Shown here piece by piece: positions 1 through 11,340 of a stretch of DNA of 64,000 bases (positions within the stretch are counted from its first letter, which is position 1; each line of letters opens with the position of its first letter). Under the pieces are notes generated by a model. The model was not told the DNA's origin. It ran no database searches and saw nothing but the letters and a program-made list of their open reading frames with translations. Position numbers and translations under genes: made by a program. The stretch comes from Ichthyophis bannanicus (taxonomy: Eukaryota > Chordata > Amphibia > Gymnophiona > Ichthyophiidae): contig CM066039.1 of NCBI GenBank assembly GCA_033557465.1, positions 44,359,788 to 44,423,787 of the forward strand, written 5' to 3'.

Positions 1-1330
1 CTGTCCTGGGAGTGCATATCAGGTTTCCCAGTGATTCTCCCTGATGCACTGTTTGGTGATTTCTGTGAATGCACTTATTTGGAGGGCATATTTGTGTGCG
101 TTCCTGCACCTCTGTACCAATACAAAGAAAACGTGCCCACAGTAAACCTATGCAGAGCAGGGTGTCCAGGCTCGTGCAGCCAGGTTTCCTATCTCCAGAT
201 ACTGCACTGTCTCTGTGGGCACAGTGTGGTGCAGCGGACACAGCCAGTGACTGTATGACTAGAGGTTCACAGGTTCAAATCACAGCTGTGGTTCCTGGCA
301 ACCCAGTACCCATATTTTTAACCACCACTAAACAGTGAGAGTTCACACACTGCTTTACTGCAGAGAACATAAGCATGGTCTCAACACCTACATTTTACCC
401 CACACCGCACACAAACCAGAGTAGTGGCCATTATGTACAGGCGAGTCCCTCAAATTCCGTCCTGGAGTGCCACAACACAATCAGGTTATATGGGTTTGCC
501 AGATAAGGACTGCAAGCCACAGCAGACAGTGCCGTAGGCGTGTGTAGCCTGGCACCGTACACAACAACAGACAGGCACTGTCAGATGTAAAGTCATGGAC
601 TTCCCTCGGAATGCAGAATATATGTTTAGAAACAGTGGTGCAGTGTACACAGACAGTGTGTGCAACAACAGAAGGTCACAGGTTCAAATCCTGTCTGTGG
701 CTCCTTGCAACTAGTCCACATAAGTGTACCCTTAAAAAACCAGGCATTAAAGACTGATAATTTTCTGTTGAGAACCCAAGATATTTTGGCATATGTTTAT
801 GTTATCTTCAACAGTACCCACCACATAAACATGTGCATCACCTACAGCAGACTCAAACAAAAGCAGTCCTGGAGTGTCCCACATCATTAAAGGTTAATGC
901 AGACTCCAGTATAAGGCCATGTGAGCATGTTGACGGCAGGGGAACTGGTGACACCTGTCCACATCACACCATGGCCTATCCGTTTTTAGGTGGGTGCTGT
1001 GTAGTGCAACAGACAGATTAGTCTGACAACAGACATGGATTTACCTGGAAATGCACTGTCTCTGTGCCAAGAAGGTGGTGCAAAGCACACAGGCACTGCC
1101 TGCAGGAGGTGAAAGTCACAAGTTCAAATCACGTGTGTCAGGTCTGCCGAACCAATCCCCGCAATTGTCACATCCCCTCATTTTTCTCAAAAAACAAACC
1201 ACCTGTAGTGGGAAAAGTGCAAACAGGGACAGTACATGTATATTGTCTCTCAAGGTGGACATATAAGAGAGAAATGTGCATCACATAGATCAGATTTCCT
1301 CAAATGCAGTCCTGGAGGGCCACAATTTAT
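1..1330 (+). repeat. Three tandem units of about 420 bp with tRNA-like (SINE) segments
   Basis: Three copies of a composite unit follow one another. Each has a tRNA box B-like motif (GGTTCAAATC at 272-281 and 681-690; AGTTCAAATC at 1,121-1,130) preceded by a box A-like GTGGTGCA segment. About 170 bp further on each has a shared motif close to CAGTCCTGGAGTGCC (near 460, 860 and 1,305). Spacings of roughly 410 and 440 bp are constant for both motifs, which favours tandem duplication over three independent insertions. Short open frames here look like chance. Confidence 0.6.
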
Positions 1331-3224
1331 TCAAATGTTATGATGTCTTAAATAAAGATGTCTCTGTTCATCTGCATGTGCCGGTCCATGGTATGCAGAT
1401 ATATCTCATGCATATTTCTGAGGCACATTTGTGAAAATGTAGCAGTGTCTGTTACAACAGGACTGGAGTTGGGGACCTCTGCCAGAGATTACCGATCAAC
1501 AGGAGGCGAAATGACCAGACACACAGGCTTCAGGACCCAAAGCCTATTGGACAGTCATGATAGTGTGCGTTGCGGCCATCTCTTAAAACTAGTATGTGCG
1601 CACTGTAGCACTGTCACCATAAACCTTGAAATACACCACACATATAGCAACATGTTGATCTGAGCAGTGGCAGATATCAATGTCTACGTTCATCACAATA
1701 TGGTTATTGAGTGGTATCACACCAATATGTCTGATGTTTGTGGAGTGTGTCTCAGGTCTGTTGTTTGACGATGTTCCCCACCATGGGGTGTGACAGTAGC
1801 ACTATTGCATAGCCTAGCCATGCATGCACTGTGTCCACGACTGCTGATTTGGCATAGACTGGAAAAACTATCTATAGTAGCACAGTGATGGCATAGCTGT
1901 GGGATTGTGTGGCTGTACATCCAGTGTGTGATGTATGCAACACCTTACTCAGCGCACAATGTTTGTACTGTGTCTAATGTTAGCTTGCCATTGTGCATAA
2001 TGAGGTGCTAGGTATTGTGGTCAGACCCCCGACAGGCTGGTCTCGGCAGGATGCATGAGGACAGAACGTAGGGCAATGTAAGTGAAATTGCAGTGTGTGG
2101 TCATCAGTAGCATGGACAAGGTAGCCCAAGCATGTCCTCCTGGAAGGTCAGTCTCACCCTGACTGAGTAGTTACCATAGCATGGCTAGGTCAGCTGTAGT
2201 GGCAACAACATCTTTTGCAAGTGATATCTATGGGTTGCCTTTTGGAGCCCAATCACGAACGTAACTGCTTGGTGAGTGTGCAGACGTCCCAGTTTGGGTT
2301 GCACACATTGTCACCAGTAGTATGCAGTATGGATTAGCTATCAGACTGCTTGCACCTAGTATGTGTAAGGGTGCCACACTTTGAAGGGTGTAGCAGCTGC
2401 AGCTTATCTGTGTTTGCTGCTGGACAATGTCAGATAGTGGTGGTGGGCTGCTGAGCATGTCCAGGCATGCCATCTGTCTGCTGTCACCTTATTGATGTTC
2501 ACATAAATGCATGCCCCATGCTGTAAGTTGTATTTTCCTCTGCTGGGCAGAGGTTATCACTTCCCACCAGCAGCACCATTGCAATGATGAGTCTGAATGT
2601 TACGTTTGGGTGTTGTCACATAATCCGTCTGTCTAACACACTTCTCCCCCTCCCCCTCCCCCTCCCCAACACATAACTAATGTGGCGGTGGCAATGGCCA
2701 CCACACAGGATATGACTGATGTGGTTGCAGCAAATTGCTTAAGGGGCTAAACATCACAGGGAAATAACAGATGCCCATAAGTGTATGTGTATGTGCATCT
2801 ACAAGTGCTACTCATCAGACACTGTGACTGATGTGGACTCACACCATCGGCTATCTTAGCTGAGCCAGGTGCTGTGGTCATGGTTCTGGGTTTCCCCTCT
2901 CACATTCAGGGTGAGCACAGGAGCCGCACAATGTGATGTCCAAGACTAACTCTGTGTCATTAACCTACACGCTCATTAATCATGTTCATACGTAGGTGTT
3001 TCTGTGGCTGCATAAACCATATTGCTTATATTTGTAGACTGCTTATTTACATGTGCAGTGCATCATGGGTATGTGTGTTTGAAGTCTATCTTGGTAAAGA
3101 AAGCAAACAGGTCATGTGTTGGCCCATACTCAAACTGTAGCCAGCCAGGGGTGTGTTAGCAGCTATGGCAGTGGTTCTGAAGCAGTCCTCCGTGAAAGTC
3201 TAGCCATGACGTGTGTTTATGTTA
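1331..3224. other. Stretch without recognised genes
   Basis: No coding region is supported. The only notable site is a C-rich run at about 2,646-2,668 made of repeated CCCCCT. It gives a four-tract G-quadruplex motif on the minus strand. Confidence 0.5.
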
Positions 3225-3720
3225 GTACAAATGAAGATGCATGAGATATATATGCATTACAGATGTCTTGCCAAACGGAGTGGTGTGTGGCCCTCCAGGG
3301 CTGCCCATCAACAATCCTGCCAAACATCTCTGTCATCTACGTTTGTAAGTGGGCAAGGTGCTGATGTGCAAGACATCAAAAAGTTCACATAAACTGTGTA
3401 ACATGCTTCTCTGCCTCTCACCACCACCAACATCTTATTGATTAGACAACTGCATGGTGGTCATGAGAATTGACAAAGTATGTCACAGTGTGTATATATG
3501 CTTTTCATGTCTGTGACATCTGCACTTTGTACACTCACACACCTAAATGACAGAGGTGTAAGGCAGGGGTCTAAAACATAACGACCTGTAGGGCCACAAA
3601 TCTGTGAGGTTGCCAGGGTAGCTCTGATGCCTATAGATCTCATACATATTAATTAGGGCTATACTGATCAGCAGACTGGCCCAGGGGTTCAAGGAGGAGT
3701 GTCTCTCATACACAGAGCTG
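3225..3720. repeat. Relic copy of a GGCCCTCCAG-ended MITE pair
   Basis: GGCCCTCCAGGG starts near 3,291. A matching inverted end (AGGGCCACAAA) lies near 3,591, with homologous sequence beyond both ends. The whole block aligns by eye with 11,341-11,840, including the internal stretches GTGGGCAAGG and TGACAGAGGTGTAAGGCAG. The ends resemble those of small hAT-like inverted-repeat elements; the superfamily is inference. Confidence 0.5.
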
Positions 3721-4619
3721 TGGAGATTTCGCCCCCTGTGACGTCAACAACGTGTAGAGACATAAGTAATGCCTCTGATTCTACAGTGGGCTAATCTAAT
3801 ATGGCTCTCTGAGGCCTCTTCCCTTTGTAATGTCATTTTGTGGTGCCACCAACAACACCCTCAATGCTGTAGCATGAAGCTTCCCCAAAAGTTCCCTATA
3901 AGGTTCGTTGATTTGAACATGAGAAGGTGCTGTTGTGGACACTGCACCTCATATTGTCCTGTCTGGAGTGACTCATAGGGTACCTGATGTGCCACACTAG
4001 GTTATTGCATTGTCACAGTGTGTTTGTTCAAAAAACAAATCCAAAGAACAAAGGCCACACAAACCACTGTTGATAGTAGATAGTAATGTGCCAGCAAGTC
4101 ATATAGATTAGGCTGACGGTGTGAAGGAAAACACGACATCTGTAACATAGGTAGGTATGACAGTGAATGTGGCGCACACCCCAGCCACTCACTCTGTATG
4201 TCAGCACATCCACCTCACATCTACATCCATGTCCATCGCATGCCAATCTCAATAAGCCCAATATGTGTGCTATGCAACCTAATGTGGATGTAGCATGTGC
4301 AGATGCAACCCCCCCCCCCATGCCATCACATACATAATTTATGTGTTGACATTGAGATGGAGTAGTGAATATCATCTATTGCGACACATATCCCCATATC
4401 AACAGGGTGCCTGATGGGCCAATTTGATGGTCTCTCAAAACACCATGTTGAAGTAGCAGTTGTAGTGGCAGTCAGTGCAATGTGAAAGGCGTAGCACATC
4501 ACATCAAACAAATGCCTAAGAACCAGTGTGGAAGTGATGATAAGTTCAAGTCCCAAATGTGTCAACACCATAAGGTCATGAAATATTTATGTTTTTTAAA
4601 TAAGACACACACAGCACTG
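3721..4619. other. Stretch without recognised genes
   Basis: No coding region or repeat is identified beyond a short C homopolymer near 4,311. It precedes the promoter-like region of gene 1 and may belong to the Harbinger-type locus or its flank. Confidence 0.4.
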
Positions 4620-4945
4620 TATATTTCAGTTGTGGTGCGCATGTGCGCAACTCGTTCCGCAAAACAATGTGCGGGGCGCAGTTGAACGTCATATGTTTAA
4701 AAATTGCGCCAGTTGCGGGACACTGTGACACAACAAATCTATAAAAAAGGCATCAGATGCGGAGCGCAATGAGACGTGTTACGTTGCCAAAGTGCGCCAT
4801 TTTTGGGGCGCAGTTGGACGTCATACGTTGCTAAACTGCGGCATTTGCAGGGCGCAGTTGCATGTAAAACATTGGAAATGTGTGCCATTTGCGGGGCGCA
4901 TGCGCGTCAATGACGCTGCGTGCAATCAGGTGATAATATCTCAAA
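4620..4945 (+). promoter_or_regulatory. CpG-rich promoter-like repeat array of Myb-like gene 1
   Basis: This is a local CpG island in CpG-poor surroundings, directly upstream of the gene 1 start. A unit of about 45 bp of the form TGCGCCATTTGCGGGGCGCA then GTTGGACGTCATACGTTG recurs imperfectly four to five times from about 4,664. Recognisable site types are NRF1-like TGCGCATGTGCGCA at 4,636-4,649 and GGCGCATGCGCG at about 4,896-4,907, CRE-like GACGTCAT at 4,817-4,824, and a YY1-like CAAAATGGCGACC that contains the ATG at 4,946. Factor binding is inferred from motif identity only. Confidence 0.6.
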
Positions 4946-5131
4946 ATGGCGACCAGAAGCAGAAAGCCTGCATTCACTCCTCGTGAGCTCCGCATCCTGT
5001 CTCGCCTGATTGCCACAAGGCAGGATAAGCTCTTCCCCGGGCAAAACAGGTACAGGGACAGCAGAAAGGTCCGCAGGGCCTGGGAACGGCTACAAAGACG
5101 ATTTAATAGAGAAGCTGAATTCCCAAGGGAG
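4946..5131 (+). CDS. Harbinger-type Myb/SANT-like DNA-binding protein, gene 1, exon 1
   Basis: First exon of a three-exon gene. It encodes exactly 62 residues from the ATG inside a YY1-like motif and ends at the strong donor GAG|GTAAGT, phase 0. The product starts MATRSRKPAFTPRELRIL and is rich in Arg/Lys, with the aromatic and helical spacing of a Myb/SANT or trihelix fold (FTPRELRIL, then RRAWERLQRRFN). The fold continues in exon 2 with an LRKKGRELR helix. In PIF/Harbinger transposons a Myb-like protein of this sort binds the element ends and carries the transposase to the nucleus; I infer that role here. A domesticated host gene cannot be excluded. Confidence 0.72.
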
Positions 5132-5486
5132 GTAAGTGGATGGAGACAGGTCATTAGAAATAGACATGTATATCTAGAGCCTGTGTGCATTGCAGATCTT
5201 CATGCTGTTGGGGTCAGGTATTGTGTGTCAGTTATGTGCTGCAGCTGAACATACATCCCATATTGTCTTTGTATAAGATGTGACAGGTGTGACCTTTACC
5301 CAGGTGGTGATGGATATGGTCACACAGGTCATGATGCTAGCCCTATTACCTGGCAGTTGCTGCTGTGCACGTGCCAACACATACTGTAATAAAGCAAACC
5401 CATAGATCAGCTTAATTAGATCCAAATCACATCATATGAATATGGTGAAATGTGTAGCTGCAGCAAATAACCTTTCCATCCACAGA

Positions 5487-7265
5487 AAGGGTATGTGAAG
5501 CAAAGCATTAATGGTATGTCAATCACCCAGGTGATCTGGTTGTTTTTGCCAATGTTGTTCAATATGCCCCCCTATCCCCAGCGGTCCTGAGAGCTCATCA
5601 CAGTGGGCTATCAGTCACCCTGGAGATACGGTTGTGTGTGCTCAAGCAATGTAATACATACACCCTATCACCAGGGGACTAGAGAGAGGCCATCACACCG
5701 GCTCATCTGTCATCATGGTGATAATGGTCTGTGTGCTGTCACAGTACAAAACAGTAGCCCTATCCCCAGGGGTGCTGTAAGACCATCACAGTGGCCGTCC
5801 ATGTATCCTGGAGATATGTTTATGTGTGCTGAAACAGTTCATTACATATTCCCTATTTCCAGGAGTCCTGAAAGGCCATCACAGTGGCCTTTCATGTATC
5901 CTGGAGATATGGTTGTTTGTGCTGAAACAGTTTAAAACATCTCCCCTAGTTCCAGGAGTCCTGAAAGGCCATCCCAGTGGCCTTTCATGTATCCTGGAGA
6001 TATGGTTGTTTGTGCTGAAACAGTTCAAAACATCTTCCCTAATTCCAGGAGTCCTGAAAGGCCATCCCAGTGGCCTTTCATGTATCCTGGAGATATGTTT
6101 GTTTGTGCTGAACAAGTTCTTTACAGCTTCCCTAATTCGAGGAGTCCTGAAAGGCCATCCCAGTGGCCTTTCATGTATCCTGGAGATATGGTTGTTGTGC
6201 TGAACTAGTTCAAAACATCTTCCCTAATTCCAGGAGTCCTGAAAGGCCATCACAGTGGCCTTTCATGTATCCTGGAGATATGGTTGTTTGTGCTGAACTA
6301 GTTCATTACATCTTCCCTAATTCCAGGAGTCCTGAAAGGCCATCACAGTGGCCTTTCATGTATCCTGGAGATATGGTTGTTTGTGCTGAACTAGTTCAAA
6401 ACATCTTCCCTAATTCCAGGAGTCCTGAAAGGCCATCACAGTGGCCTTTCATGTATCCTGGAGATATGGTTTTTTGTGCTGAAACAGTTCAAAACATCTT
6501 CCCTATTTCCAGGAGTCCTGAAAGGCCATCACAGTGGCCTTTCATGTATCCTGGAGATATGGTTGTGTGTGCTGAAACAGTTCATTACATCTTCCCTATT
6601 TCCAGGAGTCCTGAAAGGCCATCACAGTGGCCTTTCACCCATCCTGGAGATATGGTTGTGTGTGCATAAAGAGTGTAATAGATGCTCCCTTTCCCCAGGA
6701 GTTAAGTGAGGCCACCACAGTCGGCTATCACGCACCCTGGTGATATGGTCGTGTGTGAATAAAGAGTTTAATAGATCATCCATTTCCCCAGGAGTTAAGT
6801 GAGGCCACCACACTCGGCTATCACGCACCCTGGTGATATGGTCGTGTGTGAATAAAGAGTTTAATAGATCATCCATTTCCCCAGGAGTTAAGTGAGGCCA
6901 CCACACTCGGCTATCACGCACCCTGGTGATATGGTCGTGTGTGAATAAAGAGTTTAATAGATCATCCATTTCCCCAGGAGTTAAGTGAGGCCACCACACT
7001 CGGCTATCACGCACCCTGGTGATATGGTCGTGTGTGAATAAAGAGTTTAATAGATCATCCATTTCCCCAGGAGTTAAGTGAGGCCATCACAGTGGTCTAT
7101 CACGCACCCTGGTGATATGGTCGTGTGTGAATAAAGAGTTTAATAGATCATCCATTTCCCCAGGAGTTAAGTGAGGCCATCACAGTGGTCTATCACGCAC
7201 CTGGTGATATGGTTGTGTGTGCCTAACCAGTTCAATACATTCTCCCTATCTCCAGGAGTCCCATG
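5487..7265. repeat. 93-bp minisatellite in gene 1 intron 1, about 19 units
   Basis: AGGAGT anchors recur at 5,861, 5,954, 6,047, 6,140, 6,232, 6,325, 6,418, 6,511, 6,604, 6,697, 6,790, 6,883, 6,976, 7,069, 7,162 and 7,254, almost always 93 bp apart. More diverged units reach back to about 5,487. Units before 6,697 contain AAAGGCCA, six bases, TGGCCTTT, an 8-bp-arm hairpin. Units from 6,697 onward form a second subfamily with GGCCACCACACTCGGC, and three neighbouring units there are virtually identical. Because 93 is divisible by three, long open frames appear on both strands; I regard them as artefacts of periodicity. Confidence 0.9.
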
Positions 7266-9759
7266 ACCTGTGTAAGGTCCCTTGTCTATTATCCCACTGC
7301 AATGGGGTATGCAGCTGATGATGTGTGGCACAACACGCAACCCCATGGGGCCGTAGGCCACATTGAATAGGTGGGTATGGCAGTCACATGTTGTGTTAGT
7401 TTATGACAGGTAAGTTGCACCTCTCACATAGTCAGTGAGGTCACTATCTCATCACACATGTCTGTGATCTATCACGATGAAAAGCTATGTGCACATGTTG
7501 ATGTGTGTATAGGTACAACATCTCCATGACCTAGCCAAAGATATTCCCAAAGGCTGTAACAGAGCCATATTCTCCTCACGTTATGCATAGTTAGGTTACC
7601 CATCCTCACACCTCCTACAAATCCATTACCTTGGAGCAGGTGAACAGAACTGATGTTGTAGGAAAGCTACAGTCACCTCTTGTGGTTGGACACCACAGAC
7701 ACAAGCAGCCACATGAGCACAGGTGGCAATTGCGTAGTGTGTTGGTATGTTGTCTGTCCATGGTTTTTCAAAATACACCTGCTGTCATCATACAGGTCTT
7801 AGGTCATAGTGACATTTCTAAAAGATATAGGCCAGACTGGGTCATTACTACGTCTGTCACGCACAGTCTTCTTTCCAAAAACAGTGTTATAAGTAGTCCC
7901 TACACAGCTTGCACGTACCCCATGTGAAACATTGTTATCCTGGGACGTGCATAAACCCAAATGTCATGGGAGTGGGCCCTGGCAAGGTGAATATGGACAC
8001 CCATACAATGTTCCTTGTAGGGACATATCAGTGACGTTTGGTAGAATATGATGTTGCCATTGGGACTGTTGTCCAGGACATGTGTAGGTGACTTCACAAC
8101 AAATGGCTTGCAAGACCAAAACAGGGTTACCGGGGTTAGCAAGTACACCATCATTGTCATTCTCAATGTGGCATGGTCATGCAACGTCATGCAAGGGGGC
8201 CCCAGGGTATTGTTTTGATGCGTTTAGGCTGGCAGTCACACTGCAGATAGGTGTCACTGCAAACATGTCCACATATGCAACTATGTATGCAGGTCTCAAT
8301 GGGAACACAAAATGGCACAGCACCAGCAGAATGTTCTCCATACATGTGGGTGTCATTAGTACCGACAGAGCGTGTATGCAAACAGTCTACAATGTTGTAT
8401 AGGAAAGGTATTGTAATCAACCCACAGCACCTGTGTATGGTTAGGTTTCCTTTCCAAAACAACTTGGCCCACGTAATGGCTTCCCACAGATTAAGTGGGT
8501 CATTGTACCTGGCCTTGCTTAAAAAAGTGTATGGTACGGATCCCCCTGTGCCACTGTCATTTTGTTTCTCTGCAGTCCTGCAAATATCCTAGAAATGAAA
8601 TATTCCCCAAGGTACATTGCACCAACACAATGAAACGTCTTTCGGAAATTAAAACACACCCTGTAAGACCACCCCCGGTGTCAGATTGGTTTCTGATGGC
8701 ACATCAACCATGGGGAAGGCCCCCTTGCTTCCAGAACATATTTGTTGCATGTGCAGGTATTGTCTCTGTCACTGACAACCATTGTGGCTCTCGACATAGG
8801 TGATGGCTATCACAAAATATGTTGAAATGTATGGGCAGGGGGATATCAGCCAAGAGTGGCATGCAGGACACATGAGCCAACCTGAGTAACCTCTTCCCCA
8901 CCAACGTGGCCTAGCACAAAGACGTGTTGCAAGGCCATACTCTTTCACCCGTGCATCTCATGTAACCTAAACCAAATGGTTATGGCTCACAGAGGAAAAT
9001 ACCCATCATGAGAGGTGTACTGTCAATGGCATTGCCATTGAGGTGGACGTTCGAAACATAGAAGGCCAGTGTGAGTGGCAAGACCCCAAAACCACTATGG
9101 AACCCCATGATGTAAGACATGCCTCATCCTGTTGCATTAAACCTGCTCCATGCTGTGGCCACCTGGCGTGGGCCACTACTCATACACAGACATCATCAGT
9201 GTTGTTTGAACAGAGGACTGTGGCCATTGATCACAATGTGCCATGTGACCATGTGGCAGGCACAAGCTACGTTGAAACACAGATCATCCAAACTGCAACA
9301 CCGGTTGCTGTAACAATTGCATGACTGTCAATGACAAATGCAACATGTGTTTAACAAACATCCCTCTCCCCCTTGGGTTCTGTCGCATTCTGCAACTGCT
9401 CCAATGTATACCTTCTGCCGCTCCTGGTGTGCTAAACATACACATGAAGAGATTCAAATTTTGGACAGCTAGTAGCATCACACAAGCACCATGGCATGGC
9501 TCCAGAGACTGACATATGTGACGATGAGCAACATTAGTGAATAGGCTCAGTTGGTAATGGTGTTGTCCACATGTGATAAAACATTCCTTGTGCCCATGAA
9601 GATCCCCTGTGACAGGTGTTGAACTATGCTATACATGAAACACACATCAGTGGAGCTGAAGTGTCGAGACCCAGGACACACTGTTGTATGTTTATGTTGC
9701 CCACCCACCAGACGTATGTGCTCACTCATGCTCCCACCCATATTTTCTCACACACACAG
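7266..9759. other. Remainder of gene 1 intron 1, no recognised feature
   Basis: No coding region, recognised transposon or RNA gene is seen. The sequence has the same TG/CA-rich, CATATG-rich texture as the rest of the first 28 kb. It ends in a pyrimidine-rich stretch and a CACACACAG acceptor at 9,751-9,759. Confidence 0.5.
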
Positions 9760-9853
9760 GTCGAGGATCTGAGAAAGAAAGGGAGGGAGCTGCGCCTGCA
9801 CCATGGCGCATACCTGCAGCGCATGAGGAATGCAGAATCATCACATGGTGATG
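9760..9853 (+). CDS. Myb/SANT-like gene 1, exon 2
   Basis: A 94-nt exon between acceptor CACAG|GTCGAG and donor GATG|GTGCGT. It reads in phase 0 from exon 1 and leaves in phase 1. It encodes VEDLRKKGRELRLHHGAYLQ and a short tail, which completes the C-terminal helix of the Myb/SANT-like domain. The exact phase match across a 4.6-kb intron is the main evidence that 4,946-5,131 and this exon belong together. The following intron is only 129 bp. Confidence 0.68.
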
Positions 9854-9982
9854 GTGCGTATTGATGACGTGGCTGCCCACCATCAGAGGTCACAGTGGCC
9901 CATCAGTGTGCATGGTACCTGCATGGGTACATGTGATGTGTCACACACATCTACGTGTGCTGATGACTGTCATCTTCCACAG

Positions 9983-10577
9983 ATGGTGATGACAGTGACG
10001 AAGACCCCCGTACCTTTGCCTATGCCCTCCGAAGGCCCACCTCCCGCGCTGCCGTGGAGGTGGTAGTCCTGGACACCAGTGGGGAGGAGGCAGAGGGTCC
10101 TGAGGAAGACACAGCGGAGGGGGTCATGGGGGATGCTGGGATGGAAGGTGTGGGTGCCAGGGTCACAAGGGGGGGTGAGGGCGCAGGTGATGTGGGTGGG
10201 GGGAGGTGGTGGGGGGGGTTGGTGGGGAGGAGTCAGGGGGGGAAGAGTGGCCGCAGGGTGCCTGGGAGAGTGACATAGAGGACAGTGCAGCACAGGGCAC
10301 TGTTGGCTCCCGCCATCAAGGGCAGGTGGCTCCAACATCCAGGGCCCCACACACAGTGCACGCAGATGCCACCACACAAACACCAGGAACAATGTGTGTG
10401 TGTGGTGGCAGATGTGTTGTACATCTGTGTGAGGCTCTGGATGCACTGGAGCAGCGGGTGCACCGGTTGGTGCACCTGCAGGAATGGATGGCGGGAGCCA
10501 TGGAGAGGGTGGTTGCTGACATTGAGCATCTGCCATGTCGGCAGCCACCCCCTGAAGGGCGTCACAGGCATCATTGA
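9983..10577 (+). pseudogene. Myb/SANT-like gene 1, exon 3 (frameshifted in a G-rich tract)
   Basis: The exon starts after TTCCACAG. The phase 1 junction rebuilds an Asp codon and runs into GDDSDEDPRTFAYALRRPTS, then a Glu/Gly-rich acidic linker. The frame closes at 10,278, but another frame opens in the G-rich run at about 10,165-10,250. That frame gives a convincing C-terminus to 10,577 containing LCEALDALEQRVHRLV and EWMAGAMERVVADIEHL, an amphipathic coiled-coil-like segment. The layout (DNA-binding domain, acidic/low-complexity linker, C-terminal helix) parallels gene 2. I infer one or more small indels in the G tracts, or a sequencing slip there. A 219-residue antisense frame over this exon is a shadow. 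Confidence 0.62.
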
Positions 10578-10801
10578 TGGTGCCTGTGACGTCCACACAT
10601 GTGCCCTGTGCTGCCCTGTCCGCCATCACGGGGCAGGCTGAGGGAGGGTGGGGTCATGTGGGGGTTCGGGGTTAGTGTGTGGGAGTGTGTTTATTGCGGG
10701 TGTGTGTGTGCGGGGTGGGGTGGGTTTTTTTTGGGGGGGGTGGGTGATGGCATTTTCCCCCTACCCTAAATATGTATATAGTTTTATTTTTGTTTGTACA
10801 T

Positions 10802-10807
10802 ATTAAA
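10802..10807 (+). terminator. Likely polyadenylation signal of gene 1 (ATTAAA)
   Basis: ATTAAA lies 225 bp after the gene 1 stop, following a T-rich segment and followed by a TG-rich stretch. It is the common variant signal. It lies between the converging ends of gene 1 and gene 2. Confidence 0.45.
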
Positions 10808-11340
10808 GTATTGTTCAGAACCCTGTAATGGTCACGTGTCTCACGTAGCATATGACTATAGATGCCAGCATGTCATATGTGTGCAGCCACATACATTCCT
10901 GATGGGTAAACATGCGTGTGATACCTCAATTGGCACCACATGCAGTGTGTCGGGAAAATCATGTGTGTAGGTGTGTGATAGCAGGGTGCTGCATTACATG
11001 TTACAATGTAGTGGCTGCCCCACAGACGTACATGCCACAGGGATGGATATACATGACCCACATGTTCTCACATATATGAGCCGGCAAAATATGCAGCACA
11101 CAAATGTCTGCCTCTGTAACATGCATCCCTATGGTGGGTTGGGGTGCATGTGACCACTAATATAGGTGAGGGCACGGGTCACACATATGCCACCAATGTG
11201 TCGTGTATGACGGGTTCCAGACGGTGATGTTTATGGAACGTAAACAGGCCATTTATAACACAGTACCCCTGTGTCCACATCAAGGGTGGTGAACCGTGGT
11301 TCTGTAGAGCCGCAGGGCAGTCAGGTTTGGAAATATTCCT
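10808..11340. other. Intergenic stretch between convergent genes 1 and 2
   Basis: No gene or recognised repeat is seen; small open frames on both strands lack any family resemblance. Confidence 0.5.

Noticed and set aside
5603..7062. Long open frames with 31-residue repeats on both strands
   Set aside because: They arise because the 93-bp minisatellite period is divisible by three; reading frames are open on both strands and no start context, signal or domain is seen.
5487..7265. CRISPR-like array
   Set aside because: Repeats are contiguous without unique spacers, and the context is a vertebrate genome.
9970..10629. 219-residue minus-strand frame, proline- and histidine-rich
   Set aside because: It is antisense to exon 3 of gene 1; its composition mirrors the G-rich coding strand, and splice phase evidence supports the plus strand.
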